Shown here piece by piece: positions 27,572 through 36,474 of a DNA stretch of 64,000 bases. Source of the stretch: Hypericibacter adhaerens (GTDB taxonomy: Bacteria; Pseudomonadota; Alphaproteobacteria; Dongiales; Dongiaceae); NCBI RefSeq assembly GCF_008728835.1, contig NZ_CP042582.1:4204217-4268216 (forward strand), in the 5' to 3' direction. The notes under the pieces were generated by a model. That model saw only the letters and a list, made by a program, of their open reading frames with translations. It had not been told where the DNA came from and did not search any database. Position numbers and translations under genes: made by a program. Position 1 is the stretch's first letter. Each line of letters begins with the position of its first letter.

Positions 27572-29421
27572 GGGCCGACACCCTCCTTGCGGATCAAGGG
27601 CGGGGCGTCGGGAATCCCGGCTGCGTGCTTGGCGGCATAGCCGCGCGGAGTATAGACCCACTGCCCGCCATCCGGCCGCGCCACGGCACGGCTTTGGCTC
27701 GAGCCGATCAGCACCACGGTCAGCATATCGACCTGGTCGGGCGTGAGCGCGCCGAGGGTCGTGACCGCGACCGTCTCGCCTTCCCGCCCCAGATTGCGCG
27801 CGAGGACCACCGGCGTGGGCTCGGGCCGCCCTTCGAGCAGGAGAGCCCGCGCCTTCACCAGCTGGTCGCGCCGCCGCTGCGAGACCGGATTATAGAGGGC
27901 GACCACGAAATCGCCGGCCGCGGCCGCCTTCAAGCGCCGCTCGATCACCGCCCAGGGCGTCAGCAGATCGCTCAAGGAGATCGCGCAGAAATCATGACCC
28001 AGCGGTGCGCCGGCCAGGGCCGCCGCCGCCTGCATCGCCGAGACGCCGGGCAGGCCCCTTATCTCGATCCGCTCCCAATCGGGATTGCCGCCGGTCTCGA
28101 CCAGCTCGAACACCAAGGCACCCATCGCATAGATGCCGGCATCGCCCGAGCTCACCAGCGCCACGGATTTCCCTTCGGCCGCGAGATCGAGCGCCTTGCG
28201 CACGCGCTCCGTCTCCTCGCCCAGCGGAAAATCGTGGCGCGTCTTCCCCGCGATCAGCGGCGCCACCAGATCGAGATAGAGTCCATAGCCGACGATCTCC
28301 TCGGCCTCGCGCAAGGCCGCATCCGCGCCCGCGGTCCGTCCCTCGGCCGAGCCCGGCCCGATCCCGACGATGGCGAGCCGCCCGCGCCCGCGGCCGATCT
28401 GCAGCGGATCGAGCAGCCGCGGCGCTTCGGCGATGGCGCAGGTCACGCGCTCGGTCTTGCGCTTGGGCATGAGCAGGCGTCCGCTCTCGCCGACGGCGGC
28501 CAACGCCGCCCCCTCGGCCACGCCATGGCAGCCGGTTTCCTTGAAGACGATGCCCGATGGGTTCGCCAAACGTGGCGTCTCGGCCTCGAGGCGCTCGGCG
28601 CCGAAGAAGCGCGCCGGCACGCCCAGGGCCTCCGCCACCGCATGGACGGCGGGCTCGCCCGCCTTGAGCGCGATCGAGGCGACGCAGGCGACCGAAGCGG
28701 CGGCGACCCCGGCGGCCGAGAGGCTCTGGCGCGCCAGCCTCACCGCTTCCTCGGGCGGGGCGCCGCGATCACAGCCGATCCCCATGACCAGCGTCGCCGG
28801 GTGGACCAGCAGCGTGTCGCCGCGCGGGCTCTCGGCGCGCGTCGTGGCGCGGATCGCGAGCTGCCCGCGCGCATCGAAGGGCAAGCGCTTCAGCCAATCC
28901 GCATCGTCGCGCGCGGCATCGATCTCGAGCCGCACCGGCTCGCCCGCGAGCAGGCCCGCCATGACGCGCTTGGCCATCTCCGGATTGCCCAGCCGCCAGC
29001 CGGCCGGCGGCTCGTCGATGCCGATGCCGAAGCGCAGATCGCCGGCCGTGGTCACGGCCGCATGGCCGCCCAGTGCCGATGCGATCCGCCGCGCCATCTC
29101 GTTGGCGCCGTGATGGCCGCCCAGGAGCGGCACGGCGCTGCTGCCATCCTCGGCGACCGCGATCACCGGCGGCTCCGTCCGCTTGTCGTCGAGCAAGGGC
29201 GCCAGCTTGCGGATCAGGATGCCCGCGGCGCAGATGCCGATGATGGGACGTCCGCTCTCGAACAGCTCGGCCAGCTGCAGCTCCAGGTCGCTGAAGGTGA
29301 CATCGACCGCCTCAACGCGCGGCGCATAGCCGAAAAGTTCGGCCCCGCCCAGCGCGTCGCGGATGCGATGGGCGACGCCCAGCGCCTTCGCCGTCAGCAG
29401 CAGGATCGCCGGCTGGTTCAC
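27568..29421 (-). CDS. cobJ: Fused CbiG - precorrin-3B C17-methyltransferase
   Basis: 617 aa, two proteins in one. Residues 1 to about 335 are CbiG: an N-terminal domain with GICAAGILIRKLAPLLDDK, a central GDLRFG block and a C-terminal CobE-like segment with GIGCDRGAP. From about 347 to 585 it is CobJ/CbiH, with IVGIGPGSAEGRT, VGYGLYLDLV, VSSGDAGIYAMG and LPGVSAMQAAAA. CobJ methylates C17 and contracts the ring; CbiG opens the lactone and removes C20 as acetaldehyde. Joining them couples consecutive steps. CbiG is a marker of the oxygen-independent route. 4-bp overlaps on both sides. Confidence 0.93.
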   Translation of the reverse strand: MNQPAILLLTAKALGVAHRIRDALGGAELFGYAPRVEAVDVTFSDLELQLAELFESGRPIIGICAAGILIRKLAPLLDDKRTEPPVIAVAEDGSSAVPLLGGHHGANEMARRIASALGGHAAVTTAGDLRFGIGIDEPPAGWRLGNPEMAKRVMAGLLAGEPVRLEIDAARDDADWLKRLPFDARGQLAIRATTRAESPRGDTLLVHPATLVMGIGCDRGAPPEEAVRLARQSLSAAGVAAASVACVASIALKAGEPAVHAVAEALGVPARFFGAERLEAETPRLANPSGIVFKETGCHGVAEGAALAAVGESGRLLMPKRKTERVTCAIAEAPRLLDPLQIGRGRGRLAIVGIGPGSAEGRTAGADAALREAEEIVGYGLYLDLVAPLIAGKTRHDFPLGEETERVRKALDLAAEGKSVALVSSGDAGIYAMGALVFELVETGGNPDWERIEIRGLPGVSAMQAAAALAGAPLGHDFCAISLSDLLTPWAVIERRLKAAAAGDFVVALYNPVSQRRRDQLVKARALLLEGRPEPTPVVLARNLGREGETVAVTTLGALTPDQVDMLTVVLIGSSQSRAVARPDGGQWVYTPRGYAAKHAAGIPDAPPLIRKEGVGP

Positions 29422-30179
29422 GAAGCCTCTCCCCGCATGGATCGTCCCGAGCCCGAGCGATTGCTCCAGGCTTCGGCCCGCCTATGGACCAGCAACATGG
29501 AGAAATAGGGCGCGCTTTCGCCATGCAATTCCGCCAGTGCCATCACTTTCTCACTGCCGAGCGTGGCGCGCTCGACATAGCGCGTCCGCTCGACGAGGCC
29601 CGCCGCCTGCAGCACCCGGCGGACTTTGCCCAGATGGCGCCCGAGCTTCATGATCGCGGCCGCATCGCAATCCTCGAGCCGGCGCGCGATCTCCGTCTCC
29701 GGCAAAGGAGCAGGGATGACGCTCAGCACGTCGTTGCGCGCGGTGAGTGGCATGCCGGCGGCATCCGCGCAGGCCATCAGCGAGGAGACGCCCGGCACGA
29801 TCCTGACCGGGCATCGGCCGGCGAGACGCGCATAGAGATACTGGAACGAGCCGTAGAAGAAGGGGTCGCCCTCGCAGAGCACGGCAACCTCGCGGCCGGC
29901 CGCGGATTCGGCCAGAATGGCCGCCGCCGCGCCGTCATAGATATCCTCCTTCGGGAAGGCGCCATCGCCCAGCGGCATGCGGATCGCGATCTCCCTCTGC
30001 TGCCCGGAGAGATGAGGGGCGGCGATCATGCGCGCGAAGCTGTCGCCTTCCTCCGGCGCCGGATAGGCGATCACGGCCGCGCGCTTCAGGATCGCCGCCG
30101 CCTTGAGCGTTACCAGCTCCGGATCGCCGGGCCCGAGCCCCAGCCCCCAGACCGTGCCGAATTGGCCTCCGCCGCTCAC
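29418..30179 (-). CDS. cobI: Precorrin-2 C20-methyltransferase
   Basis: 253 aa. GLGLGPGDPELVTLKA (12-27), CEGDPFFYGSFQYLYARL and PGVSSLMACADAAGMPL are the CobI/CbiL marks. It adds the C20 methyl group to (cobalt-)precorrin-2. The overlap with cobL upstream (ATGA) and with cbiG-cobJ downstream shows a tightly coupled operon. Confidence 0.94.
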   Translation of the reverse strand: MSGGGQFGTVWGLGLGPGDPELVTLKAAAILKRAAVIAYPAPEEGDSFARMIAAPHLSGQQREIAIRMPLGDGAFPKEDIYDGAAAAILAESAAGREVAVLCEGDPFFYGSFQYLYARLAGRCPVRIVPGVSSLMACADAAGMPLTARNDVLSVIPAPLPETEIARRLEDCDAAAIMKLGRHLGKVRRVLQAAGLVERTRYVERATLGSEKVMALAELHGESAPYFSMLLVHRRAEAWSNRSGSGRSMRGEAS

Positions 30180-31381
30180 GGCTTCACCGCCGCCAATTGC
30201 GTCACCGGCCGCAAGGGCCGCCAGGCCAGGTGCGGCCCGATCGGCTCGGCGCGCTGCACCGAGATCCGCGTGAGGTCGCCATTGCAGGCGGCGCGGAAGC
30301 CCGCGAGCCGCGTCTCGCTTTCGACCGTCACCGCATGGGCCACCAGCCGGCCGCCCGAGGGCAGGGCCTCCCAGCAGCGCTCGATCAGCCCGGCGGTCGC
30401 CACGCCGCCGCCGAGAAAGACGGCATCGGGCTGCGCCAGCCCGTCGAGAGCCGCGGGCGCCTCGCCGGCGACGATGGCGAGCTTCGGCGTGCCGAGCGCC
30501 CGCCTGTTCATCTCGATCAGGGTGACGCGCTCAGGCTCGCTCTCGATCGCGATCGCCCGGCTTCCGCGCGCCGCCCGCATCCACTCGATCGCGATCGAGC
30601 CGCAACCGGCGCCGACATCCCAGAGCAGCGCGCCCGGCAGCGGCATGAGCTTCGCCAGCGCCGCCGCGCGGATCTCTCGCTTGGTGAGCTGACCGTCATG
30701 CTGGAAGGCGTCGTCGGGAAGCCCCGGCACCCGGGCCCTAACCGCAGCGCCAGGTTCGGCGCGGCATTCGACCGCGACCGTGTTGAGATCGGCCGTCCGG
30801 CGCTGGCCCCATTCGGCCGCGGCATGTTCGACCGCCGCCTCGGTGGGCCCGTCCATATGTTCGAGCGCCATGACACGGCTCGAGCCATAGCCGAGTTCGG
30901 TCAAACGGCGCGCGATGAGAGCCGGCGCCGCGCCATCGTCGGTCAGCAGCAGCAGCCGCGCGCCCGGAAAGACGGCGCCGTTCAGGAGCTCGAGCGGCCT
31001 GCCATGCAGCGTCAGGCAATCCGTATCGGCAAGCGACCAGCCGAGCCGGGCGGCCGCAAGCGTGAAGGCCGAGACCTGCGGCAGGATCCGCATCTCCTCG
31101 CGCGCCACATGGCGCGCGAGGGTCACGCCCACCCCGAACCACATCGGGTCGCCCGAGGCCAGCACCACCACGGGACGGCCGCGCCAGCGCAGGATCTCCT
31201 CGACGGTGAGCCGGAGCGGGCTCGCCCAGCTCTGGCGTTCGGCCTTGCCGGCCGGGACCAGCGCCAGATGCCGCTCGCCGCCGATCAGGAGCTCCGCCTG
31301 GTCGATGAGCTGGCGCGCCTCGGCGCTGAGGCCCGCGAGCCCGCGCTCCGTCAGCCCGATAACCGAGAGCCAGCGGCTCAT
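30176..31381 (-). CDS. cobL: Precorrin-6Y C5,15-methyltransferase (decarboxylating)
   Basis: 401 aa. The N-terminal CbiE-like methylase (about 1-200) has VIGLTERGL, LASGDPMWFGVG and PQVSAFTLAAARLGW. The C-terminal CbiT-like SAM domain (about 220-400) has LWDVGAGCGSIAIEWMR and FLGGGVA. It methylates C5 and C15 and decarboxylates the ring-C acetate. The fused CobL form is the usual alphaproteobacterial arrangement. 4-bp overlaps with cobH and cobI. Confidence 0.94.
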   Translation of the reverse strand: MSRWLSVIGLTERGLAGLSAEARQLIDQAELLIGGERHLALVPAGKAERQSWASPLRLTVEEILRWRGRPVVVLASGDPMWFGVGVTLARHVAREEMRILPQVSAFTLAAARLGWSLADTDCLTLHGRPLELLNGAVFPGARLLLLTDDGAAPALIARRLTELGYGSSRVMALEHMDGPTEAAVEHAAAEWGQRRTADLNTVAVECRAEPGAAVRARVPGLPDDAFQHDGQLTKREIRAAALAKLMPLPGALLWDVGAGCGSIAIEWMRAARGSRAIAIESEPERVTLIEMNRRALGTPKLAIVAGEAPAALDGLAQPDAVFLGGGVATAGLIERCWEALPSGGRLVAHAVTVESETRLAGFRAACNGDLTRISVQRAEPIGPHLAWRPLRPVTQLAAVKP

Positions 31382-32025
31382 GACACCTCTCCTTCCGGCA
31401 GGATCAGCGCGTTGACGGCGGCGGCGGCGAGCGCCGAGCCGCCGCGCCGTCCGCGCAGGGTCAGGTAGGGAATGCCCAGATCGGCCGCGATCAGCGCGTC
31501 CTTGGATTCGGCGGCCCCGACGAAACCGACCGGAAAGGCCAGGATCGCCGCCGGCCTCATGCCATCGAGCTCGATCATCTCCAGCAGGCGGAAGAGCGCC
31601 GTCGGCGCATTGCCGATCGCGACCACGCTGCCCTCGATCCGATCCCCCAGCAGCTCCATCGCCGCGGCCGAGCGCGTATTGCCGATCTCGGCCGCGCGCG
31701 CCGCCACGCCCGGCAGCTCGATCGCGGCCACGATCTCCCCGCCGGCCGGCAGGTGGCGGCGCATGATGCCCGATGCCACCATGGCGGCATCGCAGAGGAT
31801 CGGCGCGCCACGGTTCAGTGCCGCTCGTCCCGCTTCGACCAGGTCCGGGCTCGCCGCCAGATCCGCGACCAGGTCGGTCATGCCGCAGGCATGGATGAGC
31901 CGTACCGCCACGCGCGCGAGGCCCGGCGGCAACGCCGCCAAGGTCGCTCCTGCTTCGGCTTCGATCCGGGCGAAGGACTCCCGATAGATCGCCTTCGGAT
32001 CGCGCTCATAGCGATAGATCGCCAT
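31378..32025 (-). CDS. cobH: Precorrin-8X methylmutase
   Basis: 215 aa from the ATG at 32025. The catalytic His is in RLIHACGMTDL (about 42-52). Conserved NRGAPILCDAAMVASGI and AILAFPVGFVGAAESK follow. It moves the C11 methyl to C12, giving hydrogenobyrinate or cobyrinate. It lies 22 bp after cbiX. Confidence 0.94.
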   Translation of the reverse strand: MAIYRYERDPKAIYRESFARIEAEAGATLAALPPGLARVAVRLIHACGMTDLVADLAASPDLVEAGRAALNRGAPILCDAAMVASGIMRRHLPAGGEIVAAIELPGVAARAAEIGNTRSAAAMELLGDRIEGSVVAIGNAPTALFRLLEMIELDGMRPAAILAFPVGFVGAAESKDALIAADLGIPYLTLRGRRGGSALAAAAVNALILPEGEVS

Positions 32026-32047
32026 CGACGGGCTCCGGCCCTTCCGC

Positions 32048-33151
32048 TCAGTCCAGCGATTCCGGATTGCGCCGCTGCGGCCCGTGCCGGTGATTGGCAT
32101 GGGGATGCGGCACATGGGTATGGCCGTGGTCATGGTCGTGACCGTGATCATGGTGGTGATGCCCATGGTCATGATCATGGTGATGATGGTGGCCATCGCC
32201 ATGGTGATGAGAGCCGTCGGCCGCCTTCAGCGGCAGCAGGCTGGCGGTGCTCTCCGCTCCGTTGGAGGCATCCTTGTTGGTGCCGATGCCTTCCACGTGA
32301 TGGTGATGGCTCTGCTGCGGCAGCCCGACCTCGGCCTCGAAGCCCAGCACCTGCTCGCGATATTTGCAGAGGCCGCAATTCATGTTGTTCAGCCCGACCA
32401 GGATCTCCTCGACCCGCTCGGCGAAGCAGTCGAGCACGAAGGGATGGTCGTTGAGATAGCCCGCCTTGAGGAACTCGATCTCCGGGTGGCGCTCGGCCAT
32501 CTGGTCGGTCACGTGATAGATCCGCTTCACCAGCACGCCGGTGAAGAGGAAATAGGGGAACACGATGATCCGCTTGTAGCCGAGCTTGACCGCATGCTCG
32601 AGCCCCGGCCCCACCAGCGGGAAAGTCACGCCGCTATAGCAGACCTCGGCCCAGCCGAAGCCCATGCCTTCCCACAGCATGCGCGCGACCTTGGTGATGT
32701 TGGAGTTGGCGTCGGAATCCGAGGTGCCGCGCCCGACCACCATGAGCAGCGTGTCCTCGCGCGCGACCTGACGGGGCGATCGACGCTCCGCCTCCTCGAT
32801 GCGCTGGCCCGCCGCCTGGAGCAGCTTGGTCTCGACCGCGAGCTCGCGGCCATAGTCGATGGTGAGGCCCGGATGGCGCGCCGCATATTCGTTGAGCACC
32901 GACGGCACGTCGTTCTTCACATGGCCGGCGGCGAAGAGCATGCCCGGAATCGCGAGAATCCGGTCGCAGCCCCGGCCGCGCAGCTCATCGAGCCCGTCGC
33001 GGATCACCGGCCGCGCGAATTCCAGGAATCCGCTGCTTACCGGGTATTGCGGCAGGCGCTGGGCGATCCCGGCCGCGACCGAGGCGAATTCGGTGATCGC
33101 CTCGTCGTCGCGGCTGCCATGGCCGCATACCATCACGCCAATCTTGCTCAT
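32048..33151 (-). CDS. cbiX: Sirohydrochlorin cobaltochelatase with Fe-S motif and His-rich tail
   Basis: 367 aa, the long two-domain CbiX. Metal-binding His are H11 (CGHGSRD) and H77 (AAGHVKND). A CxxC motif at C259/C262 (NCGLCKYR) matches the redox Fe-S site reported for long CbiX. Residues 315-356 form a His/Asp/Gly tail with about two dozen histidines, likely a cobalt or nickel store. It inserts cobalt into sirohydrochlorin at the start of the early-cobalt route. First gene of the operon running to cobM. No cobalamin riboswitch precedes it; a palindromic repeat does. Confidence 0.93.
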   Translation of the reverse strand: MSKIGVMVCGHGSRDDEAITEFASVAAGIAQRLPQYPVSSGFLEFARPVIRDGLDELRGRGCDRILAIPGMLFAAGHVKNDVPSVLNEYAARHPGLTIDYGRELAVETKLLQAAGQRIEEAERRSPRQVAREDTLLMVVGRGTSDSDANSNITKVARMLWEGMGFGWAEVCYSGVTFPLVGPGLEHAVKLGYKRIIVFPYFLFTGVLVKRIYHVTDQMAERHPEIEFLKAGYLNDHPFVLDCFAERVEEILVGLNNMNCGLCKYREQVLGFEAEVGLPQQSHHHHVEGIGTNKDASNGAESTASLLPLKAADGSHHHGDGHHHHHDHDHGHHHHDHGHDHDHGHTHVPHPHANHRHGPQRRNPESLD

Positions 33152-33244
33152 CGTCCCTCTCCCGACCGGCGGCCGGCCGCGGCCGCCTTCGTTACACTCA
33201 GGCTGTCAATCCTCATGCACGCTGTCATCCTCGCGACCCATACT

Positions 33245-33324
33245 GTCATCCCCGCGAAAGCGGGGATCCAACTCGAAGCGCGGCGCGCTGGATCGGGATG
33301 GATCCCCGCTTTCGCGGGGATGAC
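33245..33324. repeat. Large inverted repeat (REP/MITE-like), 25-bp perfect arms
   Basis: Arms at 33245-33269 and 33300-33324 are perfect inverse complements of 25 bp, each containing its own small dyad (CCCCGCGAAAGCGGGG). They are separated by 30 bases. A degenerate half-copy precedes it. This GTCATCCCCGCGAAAGCGGG type is common between genes in many proteobacteria. It lies in the 248-bp divergent region of cbiX and cobD. Confidence 0.8.
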
Positions 33325-33399
33325 GACGGGAGCGCAAAGCACCGGCAGGCTCGCGCACCGCGTTGACAGGCCGCCGTCCCTGCCCCCACTTTCCTCGCC

Positions 33400-34368
33400 A
33401 TGATCCTGGGGTCCCTGAACCTGCTGCCGGCGCTGCTCCTGGCGCTGGCGCTCGATGCCGCGCTGGGCGATCCCGCCTGGCTCTGGCAGCAGGTCCGCCA
33501 TCCCGTGGTGCTGGCCGGCCAGGCCATCGAGCGGCTCGACCGCTCGCTCAATCGCGACGAGGCGCCGGACCTGCACCGGCGCATCGCCGGCGTGGCCGCG
33601 CTCTCGATCCTGCTGGCGGCGAGCTTCGGCATCGGCATGATCCTCCACCTCTTCCTGGTCCAGTTCGCCTGGGGCTGGATGATCGAGGGCGTGCTGATGG
33701 CGACGCTGCTCGCCCAGAACAGCCTCTACCACCATGTGGAGGCGGTCGCCCGCGCGCTCGCCACCGGCGATCTCTACGAAGCGCGCGAGGCGGTCAGCCA
33801 TATCGTCGGCCGCGATCCCGAAAGCCTCGACCGGCCGGCCGTGGCGCGCGCCGCCATCGAATCGCTGGCGGAGAACTTCGCCGACGGCGTGGTGGCGCCG
33901 CTCTTCTGGGGCCTGCTGCTGGGCCTGCCCGGCATGATGCTCTACAAGGCCGCCAACACCGCCGACAGCATGATCGGCCACCGCACCCAGCGCCACGAGG
34001 CCTTCGGCTGGGCCGCGGCCCGTTTCGACGATCTGCTCAACTACCTGCCGGCGCGGCTCGCGGGGCTGCTGATCGCGCTGGTCTCGTTCAGCAGCCTCCG
34101 CCATGCGATCGCGGTCATGCTCCGGGACGCGCCCCGCCACCGCTCGCCCAATGCGGGCTGGCCGGAAGCGGCCATGGCCGGGGCGCTGGAGATCGCGCTG
34201 GCGGGTCCGCGCACCTACTACGGCGGGCGCGTCGGCGACAGCCACTGGGTCAACGAGGAAGGCAAGCGCGAGTTGGGGCCGACCGACATCCGCAACGCGC
34301 TGGCGCTCTACCTGCGCGCCTGCCTGCTGCAGGCGGCCCTGGTGGCGCTGCTCTGGGTCCTGCTCTGA
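33400..34368 (+). CDS. cobD: Adenosylcobinamide-phosphate synthase
   Basis: 322 aa CbiB/CobD membrane protein with about five hydrophobic segments. Family marks: LDAALGDPAWLWQ near the N-terminus, SLAENFADGVVAPLFW near the centre, KAANTADSMIGH and GPRTYYGGRVGD. It attaches aminopropanol (phosphate) to cobyric acid at the inner membrane. The only plus-strand gene between the two long minus-strand cob operons. No cobC partner is seen. Confidence 0.94.
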   Translation: MILGSLNLLPALLLALALDAALGDPAWLWQQVRHPVVLAGQAIERLDRSLNRDEAPDLHRRIAGVAALSILLAASFGIGMILHLFLVQFAWGWMIEGVLMATLLAQNSLYHHVEAVARALATGDLYEAREAVSHIVGRDPESLDRPAVARAAIESLAENFADGVVAPLFWGLLLGLPGMMLYKAANTADSMIGHRTQRHEAFGWAAARFDDLLNYLPARLAGLLIALVSFSSLRHAIAVMLRDAPRHRSPNAGWPEAAMAGALEIALAGPRTYYGGRVGDSHWVNEEGKRELGPTDIRNALALYLRACLLQAALVALLWVLL

Positions 34369-34387
34369 GCCCTTGCGGATCGCGGCG

Positions 34388-35860
34388 TCACGTGCCACGG
34401 GCGATCTCCCAGATGCGGTCGAGATCGACATGCGCCGAGATATGCTCGGCCAGCGCGTCGAGCGTGCTTTCCAGCTCGACATCGAAATCGGGACCCAGCG
34501 CCACATTGCCGCCGACCAGCCGGCGCAGCAGCGCGCGGCGATAGCCGTCGGCGGCGAACAGGCCGTGCAGATAGCAGCCCATGACGCGGCCGTCGGCGGA
34601 GACGGCGCCGTCGGCCCGGCCCTCGAGCTCGAGCATCGGATGCGCGGTGGCGCTGCCTTCGGTGGCCCCGACATGCATCTCGTAGCCCCTGACCAACTCG
34701 CCGGTGGAGCGCTCGCGGCCCTTGGCTTCGGTCAGGGTCTTGCTGCGGCCGAGCTCGGTCGCGAGATCGAGCAGCCCCAGCCCCTCCTCCTCGCCCGGTG
34801 GGCCCTCGATCCCGTAAGGATCGGCCACGCGCCGCCCCAGCATCTGATAGCCGCCGCAGATCCCGATCACGCGCCCGCCGCGGCGGATATGCGCCTTGAG
34901 ATCGGTGTCCCAGCCCTCGGCCTTGAGCATACGCAGATCGGCGATGGTGGATTTCGAGCCCGGCAGCACCACCAGGTCGGCATTGCCCGGCAGCGCCTCG
35001 CCCGGCGGCACGATCACCAGCCGCACCGACGGCTCGGCGCGCAAGGGATCGAGATCGTCGAAATTGGCGATGCGGTTCAGCATCGGTACCGCGACCGTGA
35101 CGAAGGCCCCGGCCTCGCTGGCACCGTAGCGCGGCAGCGCCACCGCATCCTCGGCCGGCAGCCTCATCGCGCGCGGCCAATAGGGGATGAGGCCCAGCGC
35201 CGGCAGGCCGGTGCGTTCGGCGATGATCGTCATTCCCTCGGCGAAGAGCGCGGGGTCGCCGCGGAACTTGTTGACGACGAAGCCCTTGATCCGCTCCCGC
35301 TCGGCCGGCGGCAGCAGTGCCGTCGTGCCCACCAGGCTCGCGATCACGCCGCCGCGGTCGATATCGCCGATCAGCAGCACCGGCAGGTCCGCCGCTTCGG
35401 CGAAGCCCATATTGGCGATGTCGCCCCGGCGCAAATTGATCTCGGCGGGGCTCCCGGCGCCCTCGACCAGCACCAGGTCGGCCTCGGCCGACAGGATCCC
35501 GAAGCTCTCGAGCACCGCCGCCAGCAGGGTCGGCTTGAGGTCGTGATAGTCGCGGGCGCTGGCCTTGCCATAGACGCGACCCTGCACCACGATCTGCGCG
35601 CCCACCTCGCTCTGCGGCTTCAGCAGCACCGGGTTCATATGGACCGAGGGCTTCACCCCGCAGGCGCGCGCCTGCAGCGCCTGAGCGCGGCCGATCTCCC
35701 CGCCCTCCTCGGTCACGGCCGCGTTGTTCGACATGTTCTGCGGCTTGAACGGCCGCACCTTGAGCCCGCGCTTCGTGAAGGCACGCGCCAGCCCCGCCGT
35801 CAGCAGCGACTTGCCGACATCGGACCCCGTGCCCTGGAGCATGATGGCCGGGGTCTTCAA
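34388..35860 (-). CDS. cobQ: Cobyric acid synthase
   Basis: 490 aa with a TTG start at 35860 that overlaps the cobO stop (TTGA), in line with the coupled starts nearby; an ATG six codons further in (35842) is the alternative. N-terminal ATP site GTGSDVGKS (10-18), then KPQNMSNNA and [10 protein letters not shown]. The GATase domain has its Cys in [10 protein letters not shown] (about 334) and His in GCYLHGLF. It amidates side chains b, d, e and g of adenosylcobyrinate diamide. Confidence 0.94.
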   Translation of the reverse strand: MKTPAIMLQGTGSDVGKSLLTAGLARAFTKRGLKVRPFKPQNMSNNAAVTEEGGEIGRAQALQARACGVKPSVHMNPVLLKPQSEVGAQIVVQGRVYGKASARDYHDLKPTLLAAVLESFGILSAEADLVLVEGAGSPAEINLRRGDIANMGFAEAADLPVLLIGDIDRGGVIASLVGTTALLPPAERERIKGFVVNKFRGDPALFAEGMTIIAERTGLPALGLIPYWPRAMRLPAEDAVALPRYGASEAGAFVTVAVPMLNRIANFDDLDPLRAEPSVRLVIVPPGEALPGNADLVVLPGSKSTIADLRMLKAEGWDTDLKAHIRRGGRVIGICGGYQMLGRRVADPYGIEGPPGEEEGLGLLDLATELGRSKTLTEAKGRERSTGELVRGYEMHVGATEGSATAHPMLELEGRADGAVSADGRVMGCYLHGLFAADGYRRALLRRLVGGNVALGPDFDVELESTLDALAEHISAHVDLDRIWEIARGT

Positions 35861-36474
35861 AACTCCACCCCCGCCTGCGCCTTCACGCCGTCGCGGAACG
35901 GATGCTTCACCATCGTCATCTCCGTCACGAGGTCGGCCGCCTCGATCAGGGCCTCGGGCGCGTTGCGGCCGGTCACGATGATATGGAGATCGGGACGCTT
36001 GCGTTTCAGCGTCTCGACCACCTCGGCCACCGGCAGATGGTCGTAGCGCAGGCAGATATTGAGCTCGTCCAGCAGCAGCATCCTGAGCTCCGGATCCGCC
36101 ATCAGCCGCTTGGCCTCGGCCCAGGCGGCCTCGGCCGCGCGGATGTCGCGCGCGCGGTCCTGCGTGTCCCAGGTGAAGCCCTCGCCCATCGCCTTGATGG
36201 TGACGAGCTCGGGGAAGCGCTCCAGCACCGTGCGCTCGCCCGTGTCCCATTTGCCCTTCACGAACTGCACCACGGCGCTCTTCATGCCATGGCCGACGCA
36301 GCGCATGATCATGCCGAAGGCCGCACTCGACTTGCCCTTGCCCTTGCCGGTATGGACGATGAGCAGGCCCTTCGAGACGGTCTTGGTCGCCATCATCCGC
36401 TCGCGCGCTTCCTTGCGCTTGGCCGATTTCTCGTTCGCCTGCCGGATCGCATCGGGATTCTCGACGCCGCTCAT
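35857..36474 (-). CDS. cobO: Cob(I)yrinate a,c-diamide adenosyltransferase
   Basis: 205 aa, CobA/CobO/BtuR type. Charged N-terminal helix, then the modified P-loop [10 protein letters not shown] (41-50). [33 protein letters not shown] and VTGRNAP are conserved. It transfers the adenosyl group of ATP to reduced corrinoid. It overlaps cobN by 4 bp upstream and cobQ downstream. Confidence 0.95.
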   Translation of the reverse strand: MSGVENPDAIRQANEKSAKRKEARERMMATKTVSKGLLIVHTGKGKGKSSAAFGMIMRCVGHGMKSAVVQFVKGKWDTGERTVLERFPELVTIKAMGEGFTWDTQDRARDIRAAEAAWAEAKRLMADPELRMLLLDELNICLRYDHLPVAEVVETLKRKRPDLHIIVTGRNAPEALIEAADLVTEMTMVKHPFRDGVKAQAGVEF

